Shown: piece by piece, positions 38,283 to 48,300 of the stretch
Position numbering within the stretch: position 1 is the first letter of the stretch
How the letters are laid out: each line of letters opens with the position of its first letter
NCBI GenBank assembly: GCA_035630295.1
Contig: DASQKY010000005.1
Span: 124,001 to 188,000 of the forward strand
Source: Acidimicrobiales bacterium
Lineage (GTDB): Bacteria > Actinomycetota > Acidimicrobiia > Acidimicrobiales > Iamiaceae
DNA: 64,000 nt
Direction: 5' to 3'
Program-made: the position numbers and the translations under genes
The notes under the pieces: generated by a model
Told to the model about the DNA's origin: nothing
Seen by the model: the letters and a program-made list of their open reading frames with translations, nothing else
Databases searched by the model: none

Positions 38283-39166
38283 CCACCCCGACCGACCCGG
38301 CCCCCCGGGCCCGCATCATCGACCGGGGGTACCGGACCTACACCGGCCCGCGCACCGCCGTCCGCGGGGCGTTCACCACCGTCTGGCGCCAGAGCGTCCA
38401 GCGGGCCCTGGGGCTGCGCCGCTCGGCGTGGGCCAAGATCCTGCCGCTGGCCGCGGTGGGCATCTCCTACGTGCCGGCCATCGTCTTCGTGGGCCTGGTG
38501 GCCCTGCTCCCCGACGTCGACGCGGCCGAGATCGAGCTGCCCAGCTACGGCGACTACTTCCCCTTCATCCAGGCCGCCATCGTCCTGTTCATCGCCTTCG
38601 TCGGGCCCGAGGTGCTGTGCACCGACCGGCGCACCGGCATGCTCGGCATCTACCTGGCCTCGCCCCTCACCCGGGACAGCTACCTGCTGGCCAAGGCGGC
38701 GGCCACCGCCGCGGTGCTGGCCCTGGTGACCATCGGGCCCCCGCTCCTCATGCTGGTGGCCAACGTGCTCCAGGGCGTCGGGCCCGACGGGCCGGCCGGC
38801 GTGGCCGGGACCCTGGCCCGGGTGGTGGGGGCGGGGGCGGTCATGGCCGTCCTGTTCACCGCCGTGTCGATGGGGGTGTCGTCCCTGACCGACCGCAAGG
38901 CCTTCGCCACCGCCGCCCTGCTGCTGATGCTGGTGGTGTCGTCGCTGTTCCTGTCCGTGCTGATCGAGGCCACCAGCCTGCCCGAGGGCCTCCAGGCCCT
39001 GAGCCTGGTGACCGGGCCGTTCAACCTGGTGCAGCTCATCCACGGGGAGCGGCCCGCCATCCCCGAGATCACCCTGGCCGGGGCGGCCGCCGGGGCGGCG
39101 GCGTGGACGCTGCTCGGTGCCGCCGTGTGCCGGGTGCGCTACCAGCTCCTGCAGGTGACGCGGTGA
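38279..39166 (+). CDS. ABC exporter permease 1
   Basis: A 295-residue ABC-2-type membrane subunit with about six hydrophobic helices (for example ILPLAAVGISYVPAIVFVGL, AAATAAVLALVTIGPPLLML, ATAALLLMLVVSSLFLSVLI). The LCTDRRTGMLGIYLASPLTRDSYLLAK cytoplasmic segment is typical of these permeases. It starts at GTG 38279 inside the stop of ATPase 1 and ends overlapping the start of ATPase 2, so all four genes form one tightly coupled operon. Confidence 0.88.
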   Translation: MTTPTDPAPRARIIDRGYRTYTGPRTAVRGAFTTVWRQSVQRALGLRRSAWAKILPLAAVGISYVPAIVFVGLVALLPDVDAAEIELPSYGDYFPFIQAAIVLFIAFVGPEVLCTDRRTGMLGIYLASPLTRDSYLLAKAAATAAVLALVTIGPPLLMLVANVLQGVGPDGPAGVAGTLARVVGAGAVMAVLFTAVSMGVSSLTDRKAFATAALLLMLVVSSLFLSVLIEATSLPEGLQALSLVTGPFNLVQLIHGERPAIPEITLAGAAAGAAAWTLLGAAVCRVRYQLLQVTR

Positions 39167-40128
39167 CCGCCCCGGTGGCGGCCCCGGCGGTGGGCCCGGC
39201 GGTGGACGAGGGGACCGCCATGGTGGAGGTCGAGGGGTGCAGCCGCTGGTTCGGCGACGTGGTCGCCGTGTCGGAGGTGACGTTCTCGTTGGGGGCCGGC
39301 GTCACCGCCCTGCTCGGCCCCAACGGGGCCGGCAAGTCGACCCTGCTCCGGCTGCTGTGCGGGCTGGTCCCCCCGGCCCGGGGCACGGTGCGGGTCCTGG
39401 GGCGCGACCCGCGGCGCGACGTCGAGGTCCACCGCCACCTGGCCCTGGTGCCCCAGCAGGAGACGGTGTTCGACCGCCTCACCGCCCTGGAGCTGGTCGA
39501 GACCTGCGCCGCGCTGCGCGGCGTGGCCTCACCCCGGGAGGCGGCGGCCCACGCCCTCTCGGTGGTGGAGCTGGACCCGGGCGACCCCCGCTCCCTGCCC
39601 ACCTACTCCCGGGGCATGCGCCAACGGGTCAAGGTGGCCCAAGCCATCGTCCACGAGCCGTCGGTGATCGTCCTCGACGAGCCGCTGACCGGGCTCGACC
39701 CCCGGCAGCGTCGCCACATGACCGACCTGTTCCACCGCCTCGGCGACGAGGGGCGGTGCGTCGTCGTGTCCAGCCACGTGCTCGAGGAGGTGGAGCGCTT
39801 CGGGTCGAACGTGCTGGTCATCGTGCAGGGCCGCCTGGCCGCCGAGGGCGACTTCCGGGCCATCCGCGACCTGATGGACGACCGGCCCCACCGCATCCGC
39901 CTGCGCACCGACCGGCCCCAGGAGCTGGGCGGCCGCCTGCTGGCCGCCCGCCAGGTCATCGGCCTGGAGATCGTCGACACCGACATCGTCATCGTGGAGA
40001 CCGACCGGGTCCACGACTTCCGCCGCACCGTGGCCGCCGCGGCCCGCGACGAGGGGGCCCGGCTGTGGGAGGTCGTCCCCCTGGACGACGACCTCGACTC
40101 GGTGTTCCGCTACCTGGTGGGCCGCTGA
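39163..40128 (+). CDS. ABC exporter ATPase 2
   Basis: A 321-residue ATP-binding subunit: Walker A GPNGAGKST, signature YSRGMRQRVKVAQAIVHEP, Walker B VIVLDEPLTGLDPRQ and switch His in VVSSHVLEEVERF. It resembles ATPase 1 in length and layout, which suggests a duplicated ABC module. It starts at GTG 39163 overlapping permease 1 by 4 nt, and its stop shares a base with the ATG of permease 2. Confidence 0.93.
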   Translation: MTAPVAAPAVGPAVDEGTAMVEVEGCSRWFGDVVAVSEVTFSLGAGVTALLGPNGAGKSTLLRLLCGLVPPARGTVRVLGRDPRRDVEVHRHLALVPQQETVFDRLTALELVETCAALRGVASPREAAAHALSVVELDPGDPRSLPTYSRGMRQRVKVAQAIVHEPSVIVLDEPLTGLDPRQRRHMTDLFHRLGDEGRCVVVSSHVLEEVERFGSNVLVIVQGRLAAEGDFRAIRDLMDDRPHRIRLRTDRPQELGGRLLAARQVIGLEIVDTDIVIVETDRVHDFRRTVAAAARDEGARLWEVVPLDDDLDSVFRYLVGR

Positions 40129-40883
40129 TGGCCGCGCCCCCGATGCTCGCCCCCCCGGCCCAGGGGTCGCCCCGGGGCGCTCTGGGCCGGCTCTACGTGG
40201 TGTTCCTGCGCCACCAGCTGACCTGGGGCCGGGCCGTGGTCATCGCCGCCCTGGGGGGCGTGGCCGTGCTCATCGGCCTGGCCGTGCGGGCCGGGGCCGA
40301 CGACCCGGTCACCACCGGCACCGAGTTCATCAACAACTTCGCCTTCACCACCGTGGTGCCCATCTGCGCCCTGGTGTTCGCCAGCTCGGCCCTGGGCGAC
40401 ACCGTCGACGACCGCACCCTGGTGTACCTGTGGCTCACCCCGGTGGCCCGCTGGCGCATCGCCGCCGCCGCCAGCCTGGCCTCGGTCACCGTGGCCCTGC
40501 CCCTCGTGTTCGTGCCCCTGGTGCTGGCGGCCACGGCCACCGGCGCGGGGTCGGCCCTGGTGGGTGGCACCGCGGTGGCGACCATCGTGGGCGTGGTCGG
40601 CTACGCCGGGGTGTTCACCGCCCTGGGCCTGCGGTTCCGGCGGGCCCTGGTGTGGGGCATCGCCTACATCCTGGTGTGGGAGGGCTTCGTGGCCACGGCC
40701 AGCGAGACGGCGGCCAAGCTCTCGATCCGGGCCTACACCGCCTCGGTGCTGTCCCAGTACACGGGTGTGGGCCTGCGCCTGGGCACCCTCACCCTGGCCT
40801 CGGCCATCGTGGTCCCGCTGGTGGTGGGCGTGGCCTTCACCGCCCTCACCGGCTGGCTCCTGGGCCGCGTCGACGTCGACTGA
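40128..40883 (+). CDS. ABC exporter permease 2
   Basis: A 251-residue membrane subunit with six hydrophobic segments: VVIAALGGVAVLIGLAVRAG, then TTVVPICALVFASSALGDTV, and others through GVAFTALTGWLLGRVDVD. The DTVDDRTLVYLWLTPVARWRIAAA loop is the usual ABC-2 cytoplasmic contact. It starts at ATG 40128 in a TGATG overlap with ATPase 2. The MATE pseudogene begins 5 nt after its stop and was probably once the fifth gene of this exporter operon. Confidence 0.87.
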   Translation: MAAPPMLAPPAQGSPRGALGRLYVVFLRHQLTWGRAVVIAALGGVAVLIGLAVRAGADDPVTTGTEFINNFAFTTVVPICALVFASSALGDTVDDRTLVYLWLTPVARWRIAAAASLASVTVALPLVFVPLVLAATATGAGSALVGGTAVATIVGVVGYAGVFTALGLRFRRALVWGIAYILVWEGFVATASETAAKLSIRAYTASVLSQYTGVGLRLGTLTLASAIVVPLVVGVAFTALTGWLLGRVDVD

Positions 40884-40887
40884 GCGG

Positions 40888-41563
40888 GTGGCGGCGGAGG
40901 AGGCGACGCCGGCGGCCATCCTGCGGCTGGCGGTCCCGGCCCTGGGGGCGCTGGTGGCCGAGCCGCTCTACGTCCTGGCCGACACGGCCATCGTGGGCCA
41001 CATCGGGACCCCGCAGCTCGGGGGGCTGGGCGTGGCCTCGACCATCCTCCTCACCGGCTACACCACCTTCGTCTTCCTGGCCTACGGCACCACCGGCGCC
41101 GTGGCCCGGCGGGTCGGGGCCGGCGACCCCCGGGGGGCGGGCGGCGGCGGCCCGGGCCACCGGCCGCACCATCCTGTGGTGGGGGCTGCTGGGCGGGGTG
41201 GGCACGGGGTTGGTGGTGCTGGCCGTGCGGGTCCCGCTGGCCGGGCTGTTCACCGACGACCCGGCGGTGGAGGCCATGACCGCCGACCTCCTGGTGTGGG
41301 TGGCCGCCCTCCAGCCCATCGCCGGGGTGGCCTTCACCCTGGACGGCATCCTCATCGGGGCCGGCGACCTCCGCTACCTGGCCCGGGCCATGGTGGCCGT
41401 GGCGGTGGGCTTCCTGGGCCTGGCCCTCGCCGTCCTGGCCCTCGACCTGTCGGTGGCCTGGCTGTGGGCCGCCGTCCGCCTGATGATGGCCGGGCGGGCC
41501 GTCCCCCTCCTGGTCCGCTTCCACCGGGGCCGCTGGGCCGTCCTCGGCGCCGATCACCCCTGA
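40888..41563 (+). pseudogene. collapsed MATE family exporter
   Basis: The first frame (GTG 40888) encodes a MATE N-terminus: ILRLAVPALGALVAEPLYVL, VGHIGTPQLGGLGVAS and YGTTGAVARRVGAGDPRGA. After a G-rich run near 41130-41150 the reading moves to another frame: ARATGRTILWWGLLGGVGTG, LAGLFTDDPAVEAMTADLLV and DGILIGAGDLRYLARAM, which belong to the second half of MATE proteins. The total is about 225 residues against 430-450 in the family. The middle, from helix 3 to about helix 8, is missing, and the join falls at the GAGDPxGA loop that recurs in both halves. It is not functional as a normal MATE pump even if the frameshift were an error. Confidence 0.8.
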
Positions 41564-41600
41564 CCGCCACCCAGGCGGGGCTGATAGGCCGGTGGGCCCC

Positions 41601-43208
41601 CTACTGGCAGGAGGTGAACAGGTCGACGATCTCGGCCGGCGGGGCCTCGCCGGCCGCGATGTCAGCCTCCAGCTCGGCCAGCTCGGCCAGCGTGTAGGTC
41701 GACTCCAGGCTGTCGAGCACGCAGGTGCAGACGCTCTCCTCCACGTCGCCCGCGGTGCAGGCGTCCACGAAGTTGGTGCGCACCTGCTCGGGGAAGGTGC
41801 TGGCCGTGCTGCCGGTCGGCTCCGGGGCGGAGCTGGCCGTCGTCCCCTCCGACACGGGGGCCGGGGCACCCGCCGCCGTGGTGGTGGTCGACCCCGACGA
41901 GGAGGACTCGCCCCCGCTGGCCAGGGCGGCCAGGCCGATGATGAGCGCCACCACCACCAGGGCCACCACGGCCACGATGGCCACGATCTTGCCGCCGTTG
42001 CCGGGCGCCCCCCCACCGCCGGAGGAGTAGCCGTGGGTCCCGGTGGCCGGGGCGTAGGAGCCGGTCTGGCCGTACCCGGCGGCGCCGTAGGCGCCGGTGG
42101 ACGGGTCGCCGGCCCAGGTCCCCGACTGCGGGTAGGCCGGCTGCGGGGCCGGCGTGCCCGGCCCGTAGCCGGGGGGCGCCGGGGTCCCGTACGCCGGCTG
42201 CGGGGGCGGGGTGTAGGCCGGGGCGGGCGGGGGCGTCGCCGGCGGGGCGGGAGCGGGTGACGGGCCGGCCCCGTCGGGGCCGAGGGCCTCGGCCCCGGCC
42301 GCCACCGCGGCGGGGGGCAGGGCCGGGAGCAGGTCGGGATCGGTGTGGAGGGGCGAGGTGGAGATGCCCCGCCGCTCCTGGAGGTGCTGGGCCCACTGGG
42401 CCACCTCCAGGGCGGTGGCCGGCCGCTTCTCCGGGTCCTTGTCCATGAGGGTGTGGATCAGGAGGCCCACGTCCGCCGGCACGTCGTGCTCGTCGAGGGG
42501 CGGCGGGTCCTCGGTGTTGACCCGGTACATGATCGCCACCACCGACTCGTCCGCGTCCTTCACGAACGGGGTGCGGCCGCTGGCCACGGCGCAGAGCATG
42601 GCGCCCAGGGCGTAGATGTCGCTGGCGGTGGAGGCCCGGGCGCCCCGCAGGACCTCGGGGGCGGTGTAGGCCACGGTGCCGGTGATGACCCCGGTGGCGG
42701 TGCGCTGGCTGTCGCCGAAGCGGGCGATGCCGAAGTCGGCCAGCTTGTAGTCGCCGATGCGGGAGGTGAGGACGTTGGCCGGCTTGATGTCGCGGTGGAG
42801 GATGCCGGCCTGGTGGGCGGCCCCCAAGGCGTCGCACATCTGCACCGCCACCCGCAGCACCTCCTCCCAGGGTGCGTGGCCGTGGTCGCCCAGCTTGGCC
42901 TGGAGCGAACCGGACGGCAGGTGCTCCATGGCCAGGAAGGGCAGGCCCACGTCGGTGGCCCCGGCGTCGTAGACGGTGACGACGTGGGGGTGCCACGACA
43001 GCGAGCCGATGGCCTGGCACTCGGCCTCGAAGCGGCGCTTGGCGTCGTCGTCGGAGGGGTCGACGTTGGTGAGCACCTTGAGGGCCACGGTGCGCCGCAG
43101 CTTGGGCTGGTTGGCCCGGTAGACCACGGCGAAGCCGCCCCGGCCCAGCTCGCGCTCGACCTCGTAGCCCGGGACGGACATGCCGCCCTTGAGGGGGTTG
43201 TCACTCAT
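41601..43208 (-). CDS. receptor-type Ser/Thr protein kinase
   Basis: A 535-residue kinase. The Hanks domain at about 15-280 has GRGGFAVVY, ATP lysine Lys44 in VALKVL, HRDIKPAN and ADFG intact, and TVAYTAPEVL. A Pro/Tyr/Gly-rich juxtamembrane region follows, a TM helix lies at about 407-430, and then comes a Ser/Thr linker. The short outer domain has four cysteines (about 484, 494, 496 and 534; motif VCTCVLD) instead of PASTA repeats. It therefore probably senses something other than peptidoglycan. ATG 43208 is chosen because it precedes the kinase core. TAGCAT at 43264-43269 is a likely -10 box. Confidence 0.92.
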   Translation of the reverse strand: MSDNPLKGGMSVPGYEVERELGRGGFAVVYRANQPKLRRTVALKVLTNVDPSDDDAKRRFEAECQAIGSLSWHPHVVTVYDAGATDVGLPFLAMEHLPSGSLQAKLGDHGHAPWEEVLRVAVQMCDALGAAHQAGILHRDIKPANVLTSRIGDYKLADFGIARFGDSQRTATGVITGTVAYTAPEVLRGARASTASDIYALGAMLCAVASGRTPFVKDADESVVAIMYRVNTEDPPPLDEHDVPADVGLLIHTLMDKDPEKRPATALEVAQWAQHLQERRGISTSPLHTDPDLLPALPPAAVAAGAEALGPDGAGPSPAPAPPATPPPAPAYTPPPQPAYGTPAPPGYGPGTPAPQPAYPQSGTWAGDPSTGAYGAAGYGQTGSYAPATGTHGYSSGGGGAPGNGGKIVAIVAVVALVVVALIIGLAALASGGESSSSGSTTTTAAGAPAPVSEGTTASSAPEPTGSTASTFPEQVRTNFVDACTAGDVEESVCTCVLDSLESTYTLAELAELEADIAAGEAPPAEIVDLFTSCQ

Positions 43209-43397
43209 CCGGCGGTCACGTCCCTGTCGCTCGTCTCCGAGACCCACCCACGGGTCCCGGCCGATGCTACGCAACCCCGGCCCGGTCGGGGCGACCGGGC
43301 CCGGTGGAAGGGGATCCCCACCCACTGCGAGGCGGACGGGACCCCGTCCCGAGGAAGCGGCAGCAACCAGGCATCGGGCCGGACGGTCATCGGGCGA

Positions 43398-43435
43398 CCG
43401 GGGAAGTCACGCTCCCGGGGGCGTGACTTCCCCGG
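43398..43435. terminator. hairpin after the metalloprotease gene
   Basis: A perfect 15-bp inverted repeat, CCGGGGAAGTCACGC with GCGTGACTTCCCCGG, and an 8-nt loop. With the hairpin at 43445 it ends the metalloprotease transcript before the kinase promoter. The gap 43209-43485 holds only these hairpins and that promoter. Confidence 0.65.
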
Positions 43436-43444
43436 TGCCACGAC

Positions 43445-43471
43445 GGGGAGGCAGGACCGTCCTGCCTCCCC
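43445..43471. terminator. second hairpin after the metalloprotease gene
   Basis: GGGGAGGCAGGAC and GTCCTGCCTCCCC form a perfect 13-bp stem with a single-base centre, 15 bp after the metalloprotease stop. Confidence 0.65.
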
Positions 43472-43485
43472 GGGGGCGGGCGTCG

Positions 43486-45015
43486 TCAGTCGTCGCCGAC
43501 GAAATCGGCCAGGCCGAGACGGTCGACGTGGTCCCAGTCGTCGTGGTCGGCGAGGGGGGTGATGACCCCGTCAGCGGTGAAGTCATGCGGGTAGGGGGTG
43601 GTGTCGATGATGCCGTCGTCGTCGAAGTCGAAGTCGACGCCGTTGCAGATCCCGGTCAACTCGTCGAGGGCCGCCTCGTCGATGGTGGGCCGGGTGCCGG
43701 TGGAGTAATCCAGCCACATCGGTCCGGTCCAGGGGGCGTAGTTGTTGTCGCGGCAGGAGTCGTCCAGGCCGGTCATGTACATGTAGTTCATGACCGAGAC
43801 GTAGTTGGGCTTCCAGTTGATCGACGTCTTGGACACGCAGTTGGAGTCCTGAGGCGGGTCATCGCACAGCCACGACGGTCCAGGGAGGCCCTCATGGGTT
43901 CCGGCATGGCTGAGACCGAGGTTGTGGCCCATCTCGTGCATGAGATGTCCGGGGTAACCGAGGGCGTTGCCGTTACCGCAACCGCCACTGACGTAGGTGT
44001 CGTCGCCTCTCATCTCGGCGGTGGAGGCCCAGCCGTTGCCGCTGTGGGCGATGGAGTAGTGGAAGATGTCCTTGCGGATCGGGTCGAAGTGGACCGCCTT
44101 GGTCGCCGCAAAGTGCGAGCCGCCCACGTTCTGGCCGGTGAACCGGCCGTCGAGGGTGCCATCGGGGTCGGGGACCTGGGTGCCGCCGGTGAAGAGTCCA
44201 CCTTGGCCCCGGTCGACGATGACGTTGATCCCGGTGCTGCCATCGGGGTTGGTGACCGGGGCGTCGGCAAACGCGGTGACCATGGGGGCGAGCTTGGTGG
44301 TGGTGGGCTGGATGGAGCAGGTGGCATTGCTGATCCAGTCGGTCTCGATGAGGAGGTCCTTGCGGGTCGGGCGAGCGCCCATGCCGATGAGGTTCAGACC
44401 CGGCCGGCCCAGGACCTCCTCCCCGTCGCTGATGCCGTCGTTGTCGGTGTCGGGGTTGGCCGGATCGGTCCCCGCGTCGCTGGCGCTGGTGTAGGTACCG
44501 TCGTCGGTCTCCAACGCGTCGGGGAGGCCGTCGCCGTCGGTGTCAGCGGTGGGATGGCACCACAACGACCCCGACCCACCGTGCGAGGTGGTGGTGATGG
44601 TCGTGGTCCGGTTCCCCTTCGTGCCCGACAGCGGGCCGCTCCAGTGCTGCTGGGCGTCGCGGGCCGTGACCACGATCGTGTAGCTGGTGCTGGCGGCCAA
44701 GCCGGTGATGTCACACGAGCGCACCGACGCCGGGACCAGGGCCACCACGGTGCCGGAATAGGTGGTCAGGTTGATCTGATACGACGCGGCCGGGTCGCCG
44801 CCGGTGGTGGCGTCCCACTCGATGCGCACCAACGGGCCCCGGGTGGTGGCGTCCACGGTGGTGCCCGGATTCCAGTACGGCGCGTTCTCCGGCACCGGTG
44901 GCGACGGATCACACGCCGCCGCCGTCACCACCACAACCAGGGCCGACAACACGACCCCCAGGACAGGTCGCCACCGACGGCGAGGACGAAGGGACAGACA
45001 CACTTTCTGGAACAT
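43486..45015 (-). CDS. secreted metzincin-type metalloprotease
   Basis: A 509-residue exported protein. The signal peptide covers 1-34 (VVLSALVVVVTAAAC); the Cys at 35 may be lipidated. A fibronectin-III-like domain spans about 55-130. Calcium-binding DxDxDG repeats follow (DTDGDGLPD at 158, DTDNDGISDGEE at 189). The catalytic domain carries HEMGHNLGLSH (360-370), the HExxHxxGxxH zinc signature of metzincins, with the Met-turn probably at YVSVMNYMYM. The C-terminus has DFDFDDDGIIDTTPY, another calcium loop. G+C is lower than in flanking genes. ATG 45015 begins the signal peptide. It is bounded by hairpins on both sides, so it looks like a separate transcription unit. Confidence 0.87.
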   Translation of the reverse strand: MFQKVCLSLRPRRRWRPVLGVVLSALVVVVTAAACDPSPPVPENAPYWNPGTTVDATTRGPLVRIEWDATTGGDPAASYQINLTTYSGTVVALVPASVRSCDITGLAASTSYTIVVTARDAQQHWSGPLSGTKGNRTTTITTTSHGGSGSLWCHPTADTDGDGLPDALETDDGTYTSASDAGTDPANPDTDNDGISDGEEVLGRPGLNLIGMGARPTRKDLLIETDWISNATCSIQPTTTKLAPMVTAFADAPVTNPDGSTGINVIVDRGQGGLFTGGTQVPDPDGTLDGRFTGQNVGGSHFAATKAVHFDPIRKDIFHYSIAHSGNGWASTAEMRGDDTYVSGGCGNGNALGYPGHLMHEMGHNLGLSHAGTHEGLPGPSWLCDDPPQDSNCVSKTSINWKPNYVSVMNYMYMTGLDDSCRDNNYAPWTGPMWLDYSTGTRPTIDEAALDELTGICNGVDFDFDDDGIIDTTPYPHDFTADGVITPLADHDDWDHVDRLGLADFVGDD

Positions 45016-45167
45016 GGGATGACCTTTTCGGATCGATGAGGGAACAAGAGGGCGGCCGACGGTCCGCGGGCGTCCGCCCGGCGAGCAATGGCCCCGCGCC
45101 CGGAGAGGCCGCCCGCCGTTCGTGTGGCCACCGTTCGGGCCGGACCGCCATCTGCCGTTGGGTGGCT

Positions 45168-45203
45168 GCCGCCCGCCCCGGGGGGAGGGGCGGGCGGCAA
45201 CCA
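45168..45203. repeat. GC inverted repeat in the 45.0-45.3 kb gap
   Basis: Inverted arms around GCTGCCGCCCGCCCC and its complement, with a short G-rich loop. It lies upstream of the metalloprotease gene, where it may affect the mRNA leader. No function is established. Confidence 0.45.
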
Positions 45204-45256
45204 CGGAGCCCACGAAGGGAAGCGACGCCGGCAGGTGCATCGAACCCGGGCTCGAA

Positions 45257-45285
45257 CCGACACGCCCCCAGCAGGGGCATGTCGG
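45257..45285. repeat. hairpin next to a TTCGA-type palindrome
   Basis: CCGACACGCCCC and GGGGCATGTCGG pair over 12 bp with G-U wobble. Beside it lies TCGAACCCGGGCTCGA. The gap 45016-45341 therefore carries three hairpins in a row. No open frame was supported there. Confidence 0.5.
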
Positions 45286-45291
45286 GACTCA

Positions 45292-45325
45292 CCCGGCCCC
45301 TCGGCTCTCGTGCCGAGGGGCCGGG
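45292..45325 (-). terminator. terminator of the DUF4214 surface-protein gene
   Basis: A 14-bp perfect stem, CCCGGCCCCTCGGC with GCCGAGGGGCCGGG, and a 6-nt loop, 16 nt after the surface-protein stop. Confidence 0.7.
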
Positions 45326-45341
45326 ACCATCAGGGTGCGGG

Positions 45342-48300
45342 TCAGTCGTCGAGGTTGGGGAAGTTCTGCGCCCGCGTCGAGAACTCGGGACGACCGATCA
45401 GCTCGGCGTAGAGCCCGGAACGATCACCCGTGGCCCGCAAGAACACGATCCCCTCGGCCCGCTCCCCCGGGAACGGCGCCCGATCGAGGATCTCGCCGTA
45501 GGACGAGGTCACGATACGACCCAGCGGTTCATCCAGCCTGGCCAACGTGATCACCAGCGTCCGACGCCACACCCCAGCGGACAGGCGACTCTCCCAATGG
45601 GCCAAGCCCGGCCCATCCGGTGCCCGGCCCAGCAGCCGCTCGTAGACCCGGGTCACGAACCCGGTGTCGGTCGACCCGGCCTTCTCCCAGAACTCCTCCG
45701 ACGATCCCAGCTCCGCCAGCAACCGGTCATACCGGCCGTCGGCCTGCAACCGACCTACCCAGAACGCCCGACCCGGCCCGTCGGGGTCCCGGCCCAGCAT
45801 GGTCTCGTAGGCATCGTCGACCACCCGGCCCACGGCCTCGGGCGTCCGAGCGATGGCGCGAGCGAAGGACGCAGGCGAGGCCCCGCCGTCGAGGCGAGCG
45901 GTCCAGTGATCGAACCCGGCCTGGTCCGGGCACCGACCCAGCAGCTCCAGGTACACCAGGCGCACCACCGCCCCGTTCCCCCCGGCGGCGAAGTCCGGAC
46001 AATCGTGCTCCGGCAAGACCGTGTGAGGCACCACCTCCGACTCCAGCATCGCCGACAGAGGCTGCGGGAAGAACCGCGCGCTCAAGCTGTGACCACCCAC
46101 AGCCAGGCGTCGCGTCGACAACGACGCCGTCCGACCCGACACCGGCACCACACCGATCGTCGAGGCACCGTCACGGAACTCCACCACCCCCGCCGCCAGC
46201 TCATCGCCGACATCCGCGGTCACCACCACCGCATCACCCGCACGCGACACCCCCGCCGGAGCCACCGACACCTCCACCCCCGACACCCGCACCCGACCCA
46301 ACTCCACTGCGCCCCCGACCGGGGTGCACAGGAAGGTGACCGGGAGGGGGAATGCGTTCGAGAAGGTCTCGATCTGGATGGAGTCGAGGGTGACCGGCAC
46401 GACCTCGCCCACCGCGCCCTCGACGCGGACGGTCCCGGTCTCACCCCGAGGATCGATGACCTGGTCGATGTCGGCCGTGGCCGGGTTGGGGGTGTTGGGC
46501 ATGCGGGATCCGAAGGACCGGCTCACCGCGGTGGCCGCCCCACTGCCGGCCGGACCGAACCCGAAGGCCACGCCCAGCAACGTGGGATCACCGACCTGGG
46601 TGATGGCGTTGTCAGCGAGCAGGCCGTTGAAGGCGTTGGTGGTGGTGCCGCTCCGATCGGTCAGGACCCGGACGGCGAGATGATCGAGAAGGACATCGGT
46701 GCCGGACGGGATCGCCGACGGCAGGTTGGCCTGAGCGACGACGTTGGCCCGGAACCTCACTGGCGGGGCCGACTCGGCTCGACACTCATAGACGGTGCCC
46801 GCCGCAGGGACCACGGTGATGGGCACCGAAACCTGTGACGGCTCGAACACCGCGTCGCCGGAGTACCGCACCGTGACCTGACGCGTGCCGGTGCGGGCGT
46901 TGGGCGGGAGCTGGAACATCACCGATGGGGTGGAGTTGCTGGACCCGCCCAGAGCGATGCGCGGCTGGTCGCCGGGGTTGAGCAGGCCCGCCGAGACCAG
47001 GGCGATGCCGACCGGATCCCCATCGACGAGGACGTCGAGGAAGCCGACCGGGACAGCCCCCGTGCCCGTCGAACGGACGTTGCCGGGGGACACGACGATG
47101 GTCTGGCCCTGTCGGGCCGTGTGGGGCGAGATCGGCGGGATGGCCAACACACCGAGGGTCAGCGTGGTCGGGGTCCGGGTGGCGCCGACCAGCGTGGTCG
47201 CCACGGTGCCACGGACCAGGGCCCCCGGCGACGGCGCGGCGGCGAGCCCCGAGCCTGGGGGCACCAACTCGAAGGCCACGTGCAAGGGTCCGGTCGAGGG
47301 CGTCTGCGGGTTGGGGGCACCAGCGCTCACCCGCAGGCGGGTGGAGATGACGTCCCCGGGCGCGATGTCCAAGGTGCTCACGCGACCGACGACGGTGAAG
47401 AGGCTCGGGGCTGCGGCCAGAGCCACCGGTTCCCAGCTGCCGTCCTTGAAGATCTCGACCGAGATCATCTGGGGATTGAGGTTGTTGCCCGGGTTGCGGG
47501 TCGCGGTGAGGTCGAGGTGGGCGCCCGTCACGGGGGCGGTGAAGTCGGTGGCGTTGATGTCGATGGTGAACTCGGCGGGTCCCGAGCCGACTTCGATGTA
47601 GGGCGGGAGGGTGGAGGTGATGAGGGGTGGCGCGGTCACCAGGTGACCGACCTCGTTCGAACCCGAGGGGCTGAAGGGCGCCAGGCCTCGATAGCGGGCG
47701 GTGAGGGTGCGGACGCCGGCCGACAGAGTGGTGGTCGTAACCGTTGCCTGACCTGATCCGTCGAGGTCCGCAGACGCGATGGGGTCCCCGTCGGCATAGA
47801 ACTCGACGACGCCCGCCAACTCGTCACCGTTGGCCGCGGCTTCGCTGCACTCAGGGTCTGCTGCCACCGTCTCCACGGTGGCGTCGAGCTGCACCGCCTC
47901 GCCCAGAGGTGACGTGTCCTCGGGGAGGACGGCCATCAGGGTGGTGGTGTCGCACCCAGGGGGCGGGGGGAGGGGAAGATGGCCCTGGAGGCTGAGGCTG
48001 AGGCGGTGCCCCGGCCCGGCCAGTTGTTCGTTGATGGCCTCGACGATGATGTCAGCGCAGTCGTCGGTCTCGACGAGGGCGGGGACGGTGAAGTCGGCGT
48101 CGGTGACCGTGACCGTGCCGGCCCCGGGGTCGTAGGGGGCACCCTCCGCGGCGCGCAGGTTCAGGTCGACCGGAGTAGCAGTGCAGTCCCCGGGGATCCC
48201 GATCGGCGTGGTGCCGCCCTCGGGCACGACCTCGACATGGAGGTCGACGGTGACGGCCAGGTCGAGGACGAGGCGGCCGTCGGAGTCGACGGATCCGGTG

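Noticed and set aside
45236-45262. A tRNA-like T-arm (GGTTCGAGCCC on the minus strand)
   Set aside because: The T-stem pairs poorly, no acceptor, D-arm or anticodon arm can be built around it, and the surrounding sequence forms other hairpins.
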